Source of the DNA: Rhopalosiphum padi
Taxonomy: Eukaryota; Arthropoda; Insecta; Hemiptera; Aphididae
Reading direction: 5' to 3'
Length of the DNA: 64,000 bases
Assembly: GCF_020882245.1 (NCBI RefSeq)
Contig: NC_083598.1
Coordinates: forward strand, 51,001,858 to 51,065,857
Positions 21,838 through 36,800 of this stretch are shown here, piece by piece. A program made the translations under genes and the position numbers. A model generated the notes under the pieces. The model had not been told where the DNA came from, searched no databases, and worked only from the letters and a program-made list of their open reading frames with translations. Position 1 is the first letter of the stretch. Each line of letters begins with the position of its first letter.

Positions 21838-24800
21838 CTAATCCTCATCAGACATCGGCTCATATTGGGCTGTTAACATAGATCCACCACCACCACCATT
21901 TGGATCAGATGATTCATTATTTTTTTGTGTAGCTGATGCAGACATATTGATTGCAGCAGAAAATGGATAAGTGTAAGCCTGTTCATTTTTGTTATCATCA
22001 TCTGATGTGCGCATTACTTCAACAATCCGATTTTTAACATAATCTAAAGGTGATAAAGCCAAAGGTATATCCGCTTGAGTTGGATAAAAACGAACTCGAT
22101 TGTTGTCATCTTTCATTTGTTGCTCAAACTCTTTCTGTTGTAAAGCACGGCGAAGTTTCCAAGTATGAGGCTCAAAGCCTGCAGCTAACATATTATTAAA
22201 AGGATATTCTTTAAAAGGGTGTTCTGGTGGATATGGTTCTCCAGGACGACTCATTTCCGGACTAGCTCGTGGTTTTAAATTTTGTTTTTCATTTGCTTCT
22301 GGGAATGACTGTAGAAAATAAAATGTTTATAAATTAATTAGTAAAGGTATTAAAATAAATATTATTTTATTTACAACTTACTTGAAATAACTTATCACCA
22401 GCTCGTTGTTGTTGAACATGGGACTGATTGGTAACTGGAGCAGCATTAGGAGGATGTCCAGTTCCATCATTACTCTGATTTATTTGATGTGTGATAATGG
22501 CATCAATTAAATTAGCTGCAGTTAACGCATGAGGTTCTGTACCTTGTCTTGAAGATCTTCCACTACTAGCATTATCTCTACTAAAAATAAAACAAAAACA
22601 TATAAATATATACATGTATTGGTTTACATAAATCCAGGAATGGAATTAATTATACTTTTGTATATTGGATGGTGGTTCTTGATGCCTAGATACTGGAGTA
22701 TTTGACCTAGATTGTTGAAATGAAGAAACAGTAGAAGGTATTTGCATTACTCTTGGTTGTTCCTGTTGCCGTTGTTGTTGTTGTTGTTGTTGTTGTTGAT
22801 GTTGAAATGATGCAGCTACCATCCTTGAATGTTGTTCAGGAGTAAGCCGATGATGCATCATTTGTTTATCCCTAATATACTGATCTCTTTGTTGCTGTTC
22901 TCTAAGTTGTGCAACTGCTTGCATTTCTCGCTCTCTTTGCACAGCTATTTCACGTTCTCTTTGCATATGCTCATGTCTTTGTTGTTCTCTGTACATATGT
23001 GGTTTTGGTGCTGGAGACCCTCTTACATAACGATCCTGTTCTCTGTGTCTATCTTCAGAATGATTCAAAGGTACAGGTAAGCTGGGTTGTCTTATTGCAA
23101 CATCTACTAAAGATCCTAATGCTTCATGTCCCGGAGGATAAGTTTGTGGAGATGTTGCTTTAGGAGCAGTATTATGACGCTGTATTACACCTTGGCGAGT
23201 TGGTTGATAGTACATTGGACTAGTAACTGGAGGTTTTTGAACTCGAGGAAATTGAGCAGCAACATTAGAATGCATTTGCTGTGAAGTAATATAATCATTC
23301 ATAATAATTTGTCGTTGCTCACTATAATGAGGCTGTCTTGTTTGATATTGAGGTTGTGGATTGCGTTTTTGATAATAATCTGCATTCATATTTTGATTTG
23401 AATTGTGTAACATACGTTGATGAACAGGAGTACCTTGAGTAATAGAACCACCCGGAGCTTGTGATGGCTGAGAATAACGGTTAGATTGTGGTGGCATATA
23501 TAAAGTTGCAGCTGAGACAGGAGTTCCATGCATGATGGATCCTGTTGCTTTTGAGTTATTATTCAATATATTAGGAGACAACTTTGATGAAACAACATTT
23601 GCTACAGATAACTGAGGTGATGTTACCTATTAAAATTAGCCAATTAAAAATAGTTTAACCAACTTTAAGTAAACAAAAAGTACGAATTCTAATAATCAAA
23701 CCTTATTAGGTAATTTTATGTGCGATGTTTGTTTAACAGTTACATGAGGAACAGACTGTGACGGATGAACCATGACATGATTACTTGCTGGTGATATTTT
23801 TGTCCAATATATTTCACCTTGTTTACCACTTCGTCCCAATTCAGCATACTGAAATCCATTTATAATATAATAATAGTTTTACAAATTATAAAATTAAAAG
23901 TTACCTGCGGAGAATAAAATGTATTTGTTTCATGAATTTGTGTGGGAGGAGTTCTATACATAGCGCCAGGTGGTGGTGGTGGTTGTGCATGTTTAATTGG
24001 CAGAGGATCAGAATAAGAATCTCCTTCTCTAGGTCTTTTGATACTTAAATCAAGAGTTACACCTTCGGGAACTCTAACTTCAGAAATTTTAGAAGATTGT
24101 ACTTGAACAACTACTAAACCATCTTTGTTGTGAAGTTCTCGAGGTGGTGTTGGAACCACTGATATGGTAGCCATTGACTGTTGTTTGTTTTCATTATTGC
24201 TAGATCCTGTATTTCTATCTTTAATTGGATATTCAGGATCCAAAAGTATGGATGATATGGTAGGCATAGAACCATTCTCTTTCTATATACACATATAAAT
24301 ATAAAAAATAAATAGGTAAATAAAAATAATCTATTATAAACTAATAACAAAAATTTCAAGATTTTTACCTCTCGGTTCGAATGTTCTTTTGTAAATTGTT
24401 TTTCAATTACATCAGATAAAATATCTGACACGCTTAAATCAGTTACAATCTTTTCTTTTTTTTCCGATTCATTATTGGAATGTTGCAATACATTAGACTC
24501 GTTTTCAGCAGTACCTCCAATTCCTTCATCTGCAGTTTCAGTAGCTGAACTATCATAATCTTCTTTGACAACAGTGGAACGATTAGAATTCTCATTATCT
24601 CGTGACTCTTTAACTGTCAATTTAGCTTGTGGTGGGCTAGTTGTATCATGCGGAGGAGATAATTGTGGTAAAGTGTTTGTTGGTGAAGGTGCACTTTGAG
24701 TATCACTGTCACACAATACAAGATTAGTCTCATCACAGCTAGAAGTACTTGACCCAGACTCTTCCTCATCTGTTAGAGCAGGCTTTTGTTCACTTCCGTT

Positions 24801-27800
24801 TGTCTAAAAGAATATTTTTTTATTTATTTATTTTTTAAAATTTAAATTTAATTAATATAATAAATTTTACCTTTTTATACTCCTGTACCAAAAGGTCTAA
24901 GCCTAGCTTTTTTCTGAAACTAAAATAAAATTCTTTGCACTGATAGTGGCTTTTATTTTGTCCAACTAATTTGCTTATTTCACTCCAACGAGTGCCATGT
25001 TCACGAATTCCTTTCTTTAATGCATTAGTCTCTTCATCAGTCCAGCCATCTAAAGTATCAGTACTAATATTGTTTGATGTTCCTACTACACCAAGTGCCA
25101 TTAATCGTCTTTGGATACGATTAAAGCAAGCTGAACAACATTTTGTTGTTGTTGGACCAATTTCTAAATATAATAAAAATGTTTTAATTTAAATAATAAA
25201 ACAATTATTATAAACTAGTAACTTACGAAATTCTGAAGCAATGATATCTTGAGCAGTATTCCATTTAGCAGGTAATGGGCGCAATCTTTTAACAGGTCTT
25301 CTATTATTGGATTGAACAGTGGGGCAGGATGGTAATGGACAATATATTACACGACGATTTTGGGATCGAACCACTTTACAACGGCAAGTATTGCAAACCC
25401 GAGCTCCTGGAATAATATCTTCTGGCTTCACACCATATTGTGCTGCATCTGATGGATTAAGAGTCCTGGGACATGCCACATTTTCTGCTTTACAAACAGC
25501 ACACATACCTTTAGGTACATCTCCTTTTGACCCAGTTTCATCTATAATGATTAGTAATAATAATAACCATTAGTTAAATATGTGTATAGTTGATTCTATT
25601 TTTAATTATTTTACCTAATAATATACTGAGAAATTAATATTATATCAATATCAGTATAATGCAAAATAAGTTGTAATAGGTTTATTAACTAATTTAACTG
25701 TTTATGTCAAAATCAAATTAAGTTAATTTTATAGAATTTATATTAGTGTTTAATTTATGAGGATTATCAAAATATTAAGAACTGTTTTGTTTTCAATGCA
25801 ATAATCATAAATAAATTATTTAAAAATAAAATTTTTTATATTATTTCAAAAAATGAGGATCAAATAATTGATTTACAGTAGAACCTCTCGAATCTGTCAC
25901 GTTTGTGACTAGGGGTGTGGTCAGAACACAAAAAATGTCGGATTATCAGAATATACAGAACCCTAATAAAGGAAATATTAAACTATCAATTAATTTTATA
26001 CATCTACTATAAATTGGAAAATCTAAATGTGTTTTTAAATTATTCAAATTGATAATACTATGGTCGGATCAACCGAAGTGGTGAACGAGAGGGGTTCTAC
26101 TCTATCCAACTATCACAATAAACAAATAATGACTAAGTTACAGATTTTATAAATTTATTTCTCACTTAAATATAAAATACATTAATAAAAAGTAATTTAC
26201 TTTTTAATAAATATTCATTTGATGTTGTAAACACAGCACCATAAATAAATTCCCCAGAGAGTGGAAAATACTACAGTTCCCCCAACCGTAGAAACATTTG
26301 TGCTAGCATTACATAATTGAACAGACTTCTCATATTCCGGAGGGAATAAAGCTAATTGAAGAGTATAAATTGCTGGGTAAATAATTTTTCATTTCACAGT
26401 TTGCCAGTTTAATTTGATAGGTATTTAACATTTTTGCTGATATGCAAAAACTAAAATAATTTAATGTACACTCTTTTGATAAATTAATTAAGTTATTAAT
26501 GTTATTTTTAATTTCCTATTTTCAAGAAAACTTTTATACTTGAAAAATATTTTCCCTAAAGTAAAATAATGAAACATAATAAGTGAAAATCACTTCAATT
26601 TATAATTAAATAAAAATAACAATGTTTACAATTTTCCAGTTTAATTTGATAGATATTTAATAATATTTTTGCTGATATGCAAAATTAAAATAATTTAATG
26701 TACATCTTTTTTAAATAATTAATTAAGTTAGAAATGTTATTTTTAATCTCCTGACTATTAGAAACTTTTATGCTTGAAATATACATACACTCAAGTAAAA
26801 TAATAAATAAAATAAAATAGGTAAAAATCATTTTTTTCAATTAAAAAATAAAGATTTCATATGCATTTTATTATCTTAAGAATTACTATTTAATATTTAA
26901 ATGTATTATATTATGTATAATACTATATATTAAAGTGTTATTTATTTAACAAATATCTTTAAGTTTCAGTTATTTTGTTATATTATTATACTATTTGTAC
27001 AATACATTAATTGATATGTATAATTTAATTACCGTATACTTAATTTTTTTTTCAATTTTATTTAAAATACATTATAGGTTATTTAATATTTATTTTTAAA
27101 TACTGATGGAATATAATTTTAATACCATAATTAATTGAAGGTTAAAGAAATACTCATGGGAATACAAGATAAACAAAGGGTACATGGATAACGAGGTAGT
27201 AAATATTGTCAGAATAAGAATCAGTCATGTGTAGTATTAAAATTAAACGGACCAGAAAAGCTGCTAGAGAGAGCTCCTCTCATCAACCAATAGGGGCTGT
27301 AAACTTTACCACGGATGAATATTTTAACAACTATCATTATTTCAGTTTCATTACGATACTGCCAACAATCATGTACCGTTTTATGGCACCTGACATAACT
27401 ATCTATGTTATGTCTTTAAATAACAGATTTCGTGCTTTTATATCTCATCGAGAACTTCTTGCACAGTACAGTGGTTATTTTAAATTATTACAAAATTGTG
27501 AAACTAATAAAGTATTTCTTCCTAACATTACTGATGATACTTTTTCAATAATATTATCATACATTTATACAGGAATACTTAAAATAAATAATGAAAATAT
27601 ACATTCTGTTCTTTTAGCTACACACACTCTTCACATGCCACAAGCATCAGATATGTGTCGACAATTTTTAGTAACTCAAGATCAAAATATAATAAAACCT
27701 ATCGCAAAACTACCATCATTTATAGATGCATCAGTAATACAGCAACCAAATGAAAACAGAACACTAAAAATATCAGAAGAATCTAATTTCAAGCCACCAA

Positions 27801-30800
27801 TTCGCAAAGAAAATATAATTTTGGATGTAGCAAGTTGTGATGGGCCAGTTCAATTTTATAGAGTTCTTAATGAAAACTATAAAGGTGATGAAAAAAGAAC
27901 AACACTAAAACAATCATATAACTGTGAATATTGTAATCATCCATTTAAAAGTAAGTACTGTTATGAAAAACATATTAATAGACACTTAAATATAAATATA
28001 ATTGATAATAAATCAGATAAAAAAAATAATCCTTCAATTCAATATTACCCATGCAGGCAATGTGGATCAAAATTCCCAAGTTATTATTTTGTTCATAAAC
28101 ATAAAAAATATTGTAAAATAAATAAATTCTAATTTTTTTTTTTTTTTAATATAAATTAATAGTTATTGTATTAACTTAAAATAAAAAAAAATTAAACTTA
28201 CGTTGAGAATCCATTAATTCTTCATCAGTTGTACTTGTATTTTCTCCTTTTAATTTATCATCTTTTCGTCTTTCTTTCTTTTTGGATTCAGGCTTTAATT
28301 CACTAAACAACATTCATATTATTGTTGTATATTAATAAAATATACAAGAAAAATAATATGATAATAATTTAAATTTTATAAATTTAATTGAAGGGTATTA
28401 TACAAAAACTAAAAAGTATAGTTTAAATAAAATGAACATGTTTATTTGTTATTCTAAGAATTAAATAAATTATATTGATGTGAAATTCATTAACTAATGT
28501 TATAGTATACACAAAATGTATTTTTTATTTTATATTTATATGGTTTTAATTAATGTATTAAAAATAATTAAGTATAAATAAAAATAGTCAACATTGTGAA
28601 AACTGTGAAACTATTATTAATGAACTTGTTTTATTTAATTAATGTATTGATTATCAATGAAGAATATTGTACCAATAAAGTCTAATACATGATATTATTA
28701 TTAAATAAATACATATTTTGCTCATTGATTTTTTCAAACCAAATTATGTTCTTTTTAAATTATTTTTGTTACTGTATTATACAGACAAAACTTTGATATT
28801 TAACAATCACCCAAAAATCCAAAATAAATTACAGAAAATTTGAGGTGACCATTAAGAATTATTACTATATTTTAGTGTCTATCAATTATTTAACAGTTGA
28901 ATGATCTTACAAGCGATATTGATATAAATTAATTTTAACTTAATATTAACTGTATTTACCTTGTATGTGACGTAACTGACGGCTGTATCAAATTTTTAAC
29001 AGACTCATTACTTTGGTCTTTATTGGTTAATAAATTTTCAGTTTCATTATTAGCACCTTGCTCAGTAGCAACTTCAACTTCTACGGATACCGGAGTTTCT
29101 TCATTTTCAGGTATTGCATTTTGAGCTGCTGAAACTTGTGCTAAATTTGATGATGCTGCTTCACTACCTTGACGCTCTCGTTGGAGCCTAGTTGTAACAC
29201 CTATCGAAGTCGAATTTAAAATATCTAACGAATTCAATGAACTATTAGCAGGTGTTCGATTTTGAGCAGTACGACGTCTTGCTTGCCATTTAGCTTTGCC
29301 TACAAAATTAAATTATTTTTAAAAGAAGTTATTAAATTATATCAGGTTTAATATTAATGCTTACGTAATAATCTTTTGTACTCTTCTTTAGGCTTGCTTA
29401 AATAATAATATTGAACGCAATCAGAAGGACATTTTTTATCTAGATAAGATGCTATTGCACCAAAATTCTTGGGATGAGCAATAAAACGATCTTTAAACAC
29501 ATCTTTTTCTTGTTGTGTCCAAATATTGACATACTTCCTCTCATTATACTCTGTTTTATAGTCCAATACAAGTCCATTGTTGTTCAAATAAGTTAAATGT
29601 CGTTCATGCGGATCCAACATAAGCGGTGGTATAACTGCATAAGACCTCATTTTTTTGTCTTCCATCTAAATTTAGAATATATTATTTAGAATTAATGGAA
29701 CCTTATAGATTTTTGATATCACAACTACTTAAAGATGTAGTGAACTACTATCCGGTTATCATAATTAAATTATCCTAAACTCCCATATCTAAACATAAAT
29801 TGTTATTAAAAAAGTAATATAACTTTTAGTATATACTAGTATATACTTTTTAATAATCAAATAATCGTTTTATAAAAAATTAAAATCTTTTAACAAATCA
29901 TAAAAAGGTACACACAATGAAAAATTATATTAAACTTGTAAAAAATAATATATATTTTAGAAAATAGGAACTAAATAATTAACTACTCAGCTAGAATTCA
30001 AATTAATAGGTGATTATGATCTTAACGTCAGCGAACATAACCAAATTACTATCAAGATGTCTGGTGAGCAATTGTTGAGTCACAATAATAAAAATTAAGA
30101 TAACCAGAAAATCATTTGTAGAAATAATTGAAAATTACCAAGTTTATTCATAAAAAGTAAATATACCTTACTACTAATTAATTTTAGTTATTATACTTTT
30201 TTTTATAAACTCACCTCTTGTTCCTGTAAACCATCCATGATCTCTTCTAAATCTGCTTCACTTTTAATACGAGCACCAACTCTATTAAACCTTTCTTTAT
30301 CTTCACGTGCTTTTCTTAACTCTGGGAATACTTTTTCAAATAATTCTCTATGTTTTGCTTCCTTAGCTTTTCGTTTTTGTGAGCTTTCAATTTTTTCCAC
30401 TCTACGAATCCAATCTTTATAAAGTTTAGAGTATGTTTCAGTAATTTCGTTTTTCTTTTGTAATTGTTCCATTTTCTTTTTCCTTAGATGTTCCAATAAT
30501 GTCGACTTAAATAATGAATACCTAATAATAAAATGATTATTAAATTTTTTATAAAACAAAAAATATTAACTCAAATAAATCATGATTTTGTATAATTGGA
30601 GCAAGTTTACCCACATGTTATATATTTATCTGACTAATTCTGCATTAGTGCACAAAATGGATAATTAAGCATATCAAACTTTTAAAAGAATCCATATCAA
30701 TTATCACTTTTTTATTTTTCATATTGAATGAAATGACTTATTATTTAATTTTAAGTTTAGTATATTATCTAGCTCCCCTATTTATACATTATAAAAGTTA

Positions 30801-33800
30801 TTTTTAAGTAATTAAACATATACAAATTTACAAAAAAATTATAATTTTAATAAAATCTAAACTTGCTTTGAAATTAAAATATGATAAAAAGCCTCCATTC
30901 AATTTCTAACTTTCTAAGTCAATTCACAAATTGACATTAAAAATGGAGTTAAATTAATAAAAATATGTAATTTTCTGCCATGTTATACATTTTAACAAAA
31001 AACACATATGGAAATGTTGACATCTTAAAAGGATTCTATAACTGCAATATATATTGCATTTATATTATTTTGTACTACACATGTATAACAGCAAAGTTTT
31101 TGTAGCAGATTCTTACTTTATTTTATGTTAAATTAATTTTGTAGCAAATTGACATATCTTCAAATTTGTAATAAATTATTCCTAAGTAAAATGTTCTTTT
31201 TCTCATAATTTGATTTTTATATAATATATCTTTTCAAATGTATACAAATTTACGTTTAACAAAATCAATTTTTGTTGTTAACTGTAATATTGTGAATTGA
31301 CTTATTATCAAACTTAAAAATAAAAATATAAGCTGTTAGTAAGGTGGTTTTTAGTGATATTTTTATTTTTAAACAAGTTAAAAAATTGATTTTAAATTAT
31401 AACATTGTAAAAAACTGACATGGAACACTTGTAATGGAGCTTATATTGTATAATAAATTCAGCCAATATTTTAAAGGTAACACAAAATTAGTTCTGTTAA
31501 ACGTAAAATGTGTTATGTTCATTCATAGAATGGAGATAACAAATGCTAAATGCAATTATTTTTTTTTTTATCCAAGTTCAAATTTATCAAATATATTTTA
31601 TTTATCTATTATAATATTCTTTTGAAAGATTGATATCAAGGATATTTAATAAACATTATCAATTAATCATAATATTCTTACTTTCTCCTGTTTTCATGAT
31701 AAATATCAGCATCTGATGGTTGATTATATAAAGGCTGCAAAATAAAAAATAGATTAAACATAATTTTAAAAAAAAAACATTTATTTTAAAACCATTACTT
31801 TAATAAAACTTATAGATTCTGAAAAAATGTATTGATTTTAAAATTGAACTTAGGAGGTCAAAAGTAAAAATACCCAGTACTTTTCAAAACAATTGGGTAA
31901 AACAAGAATATAATATACTCAAAACCAGTTCTTGACAAAATATATAACATTATATCATATGCTGTAATCATTGAGCTATTATTAGGTGATTAAAGTTTTT
32001 TTATTTAAATGGCAATTATTATTGCATAGCCAAAAACTTAAAAATTTAATGGAAGGTTCTCATAAGTAGTTTTAGTTCATACTGAAACCAAAACATATAA
32101 GAAATATAAAACCACAATTGTTTGTTTTTTGACCCGAATTTACATATTGCAACAATGGATAACAGTGTTAAATATTTTGTTATAATTCAAAAACATTAAT
32201 TGTAAGGACTTACAATTAGTATGCATAATATCAATTTTATTTTTAAAATGTAGATTAATTTTAAGCTATTACTAATTTATACAATGAAATTATGCACATT
32301 ATTTTAGTGATAAGGTTAAGTAGTATTGACTCAAAAGTTAATAACAATAATGAGCATAATAATAAATTAAAAATAAAAGAATGATGTAAAATTGATTCAC
32401 ACATTAAAAGTAAATCATTTTTATTATTTTTTTTTTAAAAATAATAAAATTAAAATATACTTACAAGATCAGTTTTGTTGGCAAATTTTTCAAGGCTCAT
32501 TCTTGATTCCAATGCTTTTTTCTAAAATTCAAGTTTATAAACATAAAAATTGTATATATTTTAAACATTCAAGATTTAAGTTGTGCTAAACATTTTATTC
32601 TTAAATAGTATATAAATTGTAATAATAGAACTATGAGAAGATATTTTTAAAAGTCATTTTTAAAGCATTTTATGATATTGTTTAGAGTATATATATGCCC
32701 AAAAATAAATATTACATTGACCATTAATTTACAATTAATGTTTTTTAAAAAAAAGGCTTCATGAAAATATGAAATATTATGCCCTTAAAGTTTAGAAATA
32801 GCTATTCAAACCAATTCATATTATTTATTAAGGTATTTCTATTAAACTGATAAATTTAACATATTCAATTTTAGCTTGAAATAATATGAATTACTTTTTC
32901 TAGGTGATCATATGAGCCAATTTGTTTATCATACCTTCTAACTCACTACAAAAAAATTTAATGAACATAAAAAAAATGGCTGTTAGTTAATATTATTATT
33001 AATTTCATATACACATCTAAAAGTATTAATTCTGAAAAACTATTTAAAAGTGTAAAATTTCAGTTATAAAGTACAAAACACGATGTTAAAAATTCTTACT
33101 TTATATCCTCTGAATTTAATGTATCCCAAAAAATTTCCATTCCCATATAATATTATTTACAAAATATAAATTACCATATTTAAAATTATATTATTTTTTA
33201 ATGTAAAATGTAAATCACTTAAAGGGCCACCACACCGACATTAGTTTTCTCTATCTATCTCCTACTTAATATTAGAAAAAAATATATTCCTTATTTCCAT
33301 GATTACAACTCTCTGGTTCAGTTTAAGGCAAAGGTAATAATATATTTCATGAGAATGAATATTTCCTGTGCACTAACTGGATAAATGTTTAACATTTACA
33401 TTTTTTAATAAGTTATTAATGGTTAAAAATCAAAACATCTTTATAATTATAAATAATGTAAATATTAAAAACTTATCCGGTCAATGTAATGGAAATTTTC
33501 ATTTTTATAAAATATATATTAGGTTATAGTATTTCTATAGTATTATTTTTTACTCCAACTTAATGTGTACATCTAATAAAATATGGTCTATACAGCATAT
33601 TTATGAACAATTATTGTATTTCTATTACTTATTAGTTGGGTATCATGCATATTGTATTTAGGTAACTGCATATTCAAAACCTAATCTAGCATGAATATAA
33701 TAATACATCAACTCAAATTAAAAAAGAATTTATTTGTAAATTTTATTAAGTTTTATTAATTTTTAAAATTAAACACTTTATATACAAGGTCAGTCAAAAA

Positions 33801-36800
33801 AACCTCCCTTATTTAGAAATAGTGCTGTGCGAGTTGTGGTGGTGATACAACAGTGGAGAGGGTATCGATGGATAGTGGTATACGTGCCATTTTAATGGCA
33901 AGGAATAAAAAACAAAAAAATGAAATAAAAACAAACAAAAAATAATGAAAATAAAACGTGAATTAAAAAAATATTTAAATTACGTGATCACCCTGTGATT
34001 TGGGGATATTTAAAGGAACAGTGTACAATCATCACCCCGCACCCTTAAAAACACCAGGCATTGGCCTTCATAACACCAGCAATAACATGAATAGGTGTAG
34101 AAAACTATCGGGAAAGGCTTTGTGAATGTGTTAACAATGGAGGACACCACTTAACCAATATAATGTTTAAAATAAATAATTAAAAATGGCATAATATTTA
34201 TTAATAAATTTTATACTTGAAAAATATTTTCCCTAAAGTAAAATAATGAAACATAATAAGTGAAAATCACTTCAATTTATAATTAAATAAAAATAACAAT
34301 GTTTACAATTTTCCAGTTTAATTTGATAGATATTTAATAATATTTTTGCTGATATGCAAAATTAAAATATATATATATTTAAAAATAAATTTTTTTTTTC
34401 TATTTCTTTGTTTGTTTATTTGCAACTGACTCTTGAAATATGAGAGGTTTTTTGCCGGACCCTGTATATATTTTAAATTAAAAAATAGAATTTTTGTTTT
34501 ATAAATAAAAAAGAACATATTATGTTTTATTACAGGATAGTTTCATTCTCATTGTTGTAAATCATCTTGTATTTATTCAACACATTTTTTAATTTGTAAT
34601 ATTGTCCAACATAAGCACAGATTATAAATATTCTTTTATTAAATAAAAAAAACTATTAATACATAGAAAATGCATATTTTACAAATGTATGAATAACTAT
34701 GCATTGCTTATATATTCTCATATAAATTATTCATTTTATTGCAGTTGTAAGATTTTTTTTAACTCATATTGTTAGTTTTTGGTGTAGTAAGTTTCAAGCT
34801 TTATTATTAGGCTTTTATAGAACAATAATATTTACCCTATTTGATGCATAAATTCGTTGAACTGGAGTCAAAAAGTTTGTAGGATCTTCTTCTTCGCATT
34901 CTTTTAACGTATCTTCTTCGGGTTCTATTTTAGTAACTTCTGAATTCAATTCATTTTGTTCATAATTTTCCTAAGACAAAACAAAAAAAGAAAGTGATAT
35001 TAGACAAAAATCAATTAATATTTTTTTTTGCTTTTACTTTTAACTTGATCAAGTCTTCAATTTCTTGAGTAATATTATTTATATCACTTTCAATTTTATT
35101 TAATTTAGGAGTAATGTCATTAACTTTTTTATATTCTGGCATGGGTTCATCAATAGTTGGTGAAATAGCTTCTACTTGAGGGTTGTATGCACTTGTGGAT
35201 GGGGGATCCTGTAAGAAATTTCTCATATATTATTATTGACCAAATCTTAAAAATTTATTTATTTAAATAATGATTAGAATGATAATGAAATGAGCTTACA
35301 TTAATTTAAAAAAGTAAATCTCGAATGGTATTAATGAGTATAAAATAAGTAAATACGTAATAATAATGTAAGAAAGTTATATACATACAGATATATCAAT
35401 TTTAAGAGGTGGTTGAGGTGAAATAGGATGAAGTAATTTTGGTTTTTTCATAGGAGGCGGAGGACCATGATCTGGTCTTTCTCTCATAAAGTTCATAGAA
35501 ACTGTATTGTGAGAATTGTGATTCAATGATTCATCTCGATAATGTTCCATTCTAAAATAATAAATTATAATATATAAGTTAATTATCTAAATTATAACAC
35601 AATATAACTTATTCAAACTTACTGCAAGCGACTTCGTTGATAATAATCACTTGTTGCAGACAGCAAAGATATACGATTTTGCCTAGCTACAGTAGGCATC
35701 ATATCACTTCTAGCTAATTCAAAAGGAACACCTATTGTAACTCCTCTATCAGATATCTAAAAAAGAAAATGAAAATTATTAGTTATGATTACACTATAAG
35801 TTTACATATTTATATATATAAAATTATTTAGTTTATAAATTAAATTGATAAATGAAAAACTACTAAAATAGTAGGAATAAAATAATTTAGTTAAAATATT
35901 TATAATATTAGTTTTACTACTTACATTTAATGCTCTAGAATGAAAAGGTGCATCTCTATACACATTTGATGCTGTGGTTGTAGATGACATGTATACAGGT
36001 TGTGAGACATATCGTATATTAGCCGGGTACCCAACAAAATTATTATGAACTTGGCCAGTACCAGCAGATGGCTTATATGGCCCATTTTCTCCTGGTACTT
36101 GAACTACACCATGGTTAACATTTCTTCTAAAAGAAGAGAAAATCAATAAATCGTCAAATACTATACTATTCATATTAATTAAATATTCATTAATTTAATA
36201 TTAAACATTTAATTATGCATCTAAAATTAATATTTTTTAATTATCAAATACATCTATACAATATAAGTACATAACAAAAGCATTAACTGTATATTGTTTG
36301 AGGGCCTCTCTAAAGATTAAGTTTATCTAAATAATTAACTTATCAGAATATTAAATGTTAGGTAACTGGAGTTTTGATAGCTTATGTGTTGTAATTTATA
36401 AATCTTTATACAATTTGTAACCAATAATTTCATAAACGTTGTTTAGAATATCCCAGTCATAAAGATACTAAATTGTTCAATAAATAAGGGGATGAATATA
36501 ATCACGGAATTAGATGTTTGGTTAACTTTTATTCACAGTGAATATTGCTGACCAATACTACATGAATTTACATTTAGTAGAGTTTTATTGCTTTATGAAA
36601 ATATAATATTTTCTAAGTTGTATGTTGTTTAAAGAGAATTTTACATCACAGAAATTGTTGTTTTTAATTTAAAAAAATCCTTTATGACTATTTTAAAGCA
36701 AACTTAAAAAAAAAAATTACAAGACTATTATAATTTACACTCACCCATGAATTTGAGGATTTCTTTGAGAATAAGCCATTTGAGCTTGTGAAGGCATGGC

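Noticed and set aside
29828..29847. 20-base AT palindrome AGTATATACT twice
   Set aside because: Made only of alternating AT/GT steps in very AT-rich DNA, so expected by chance.
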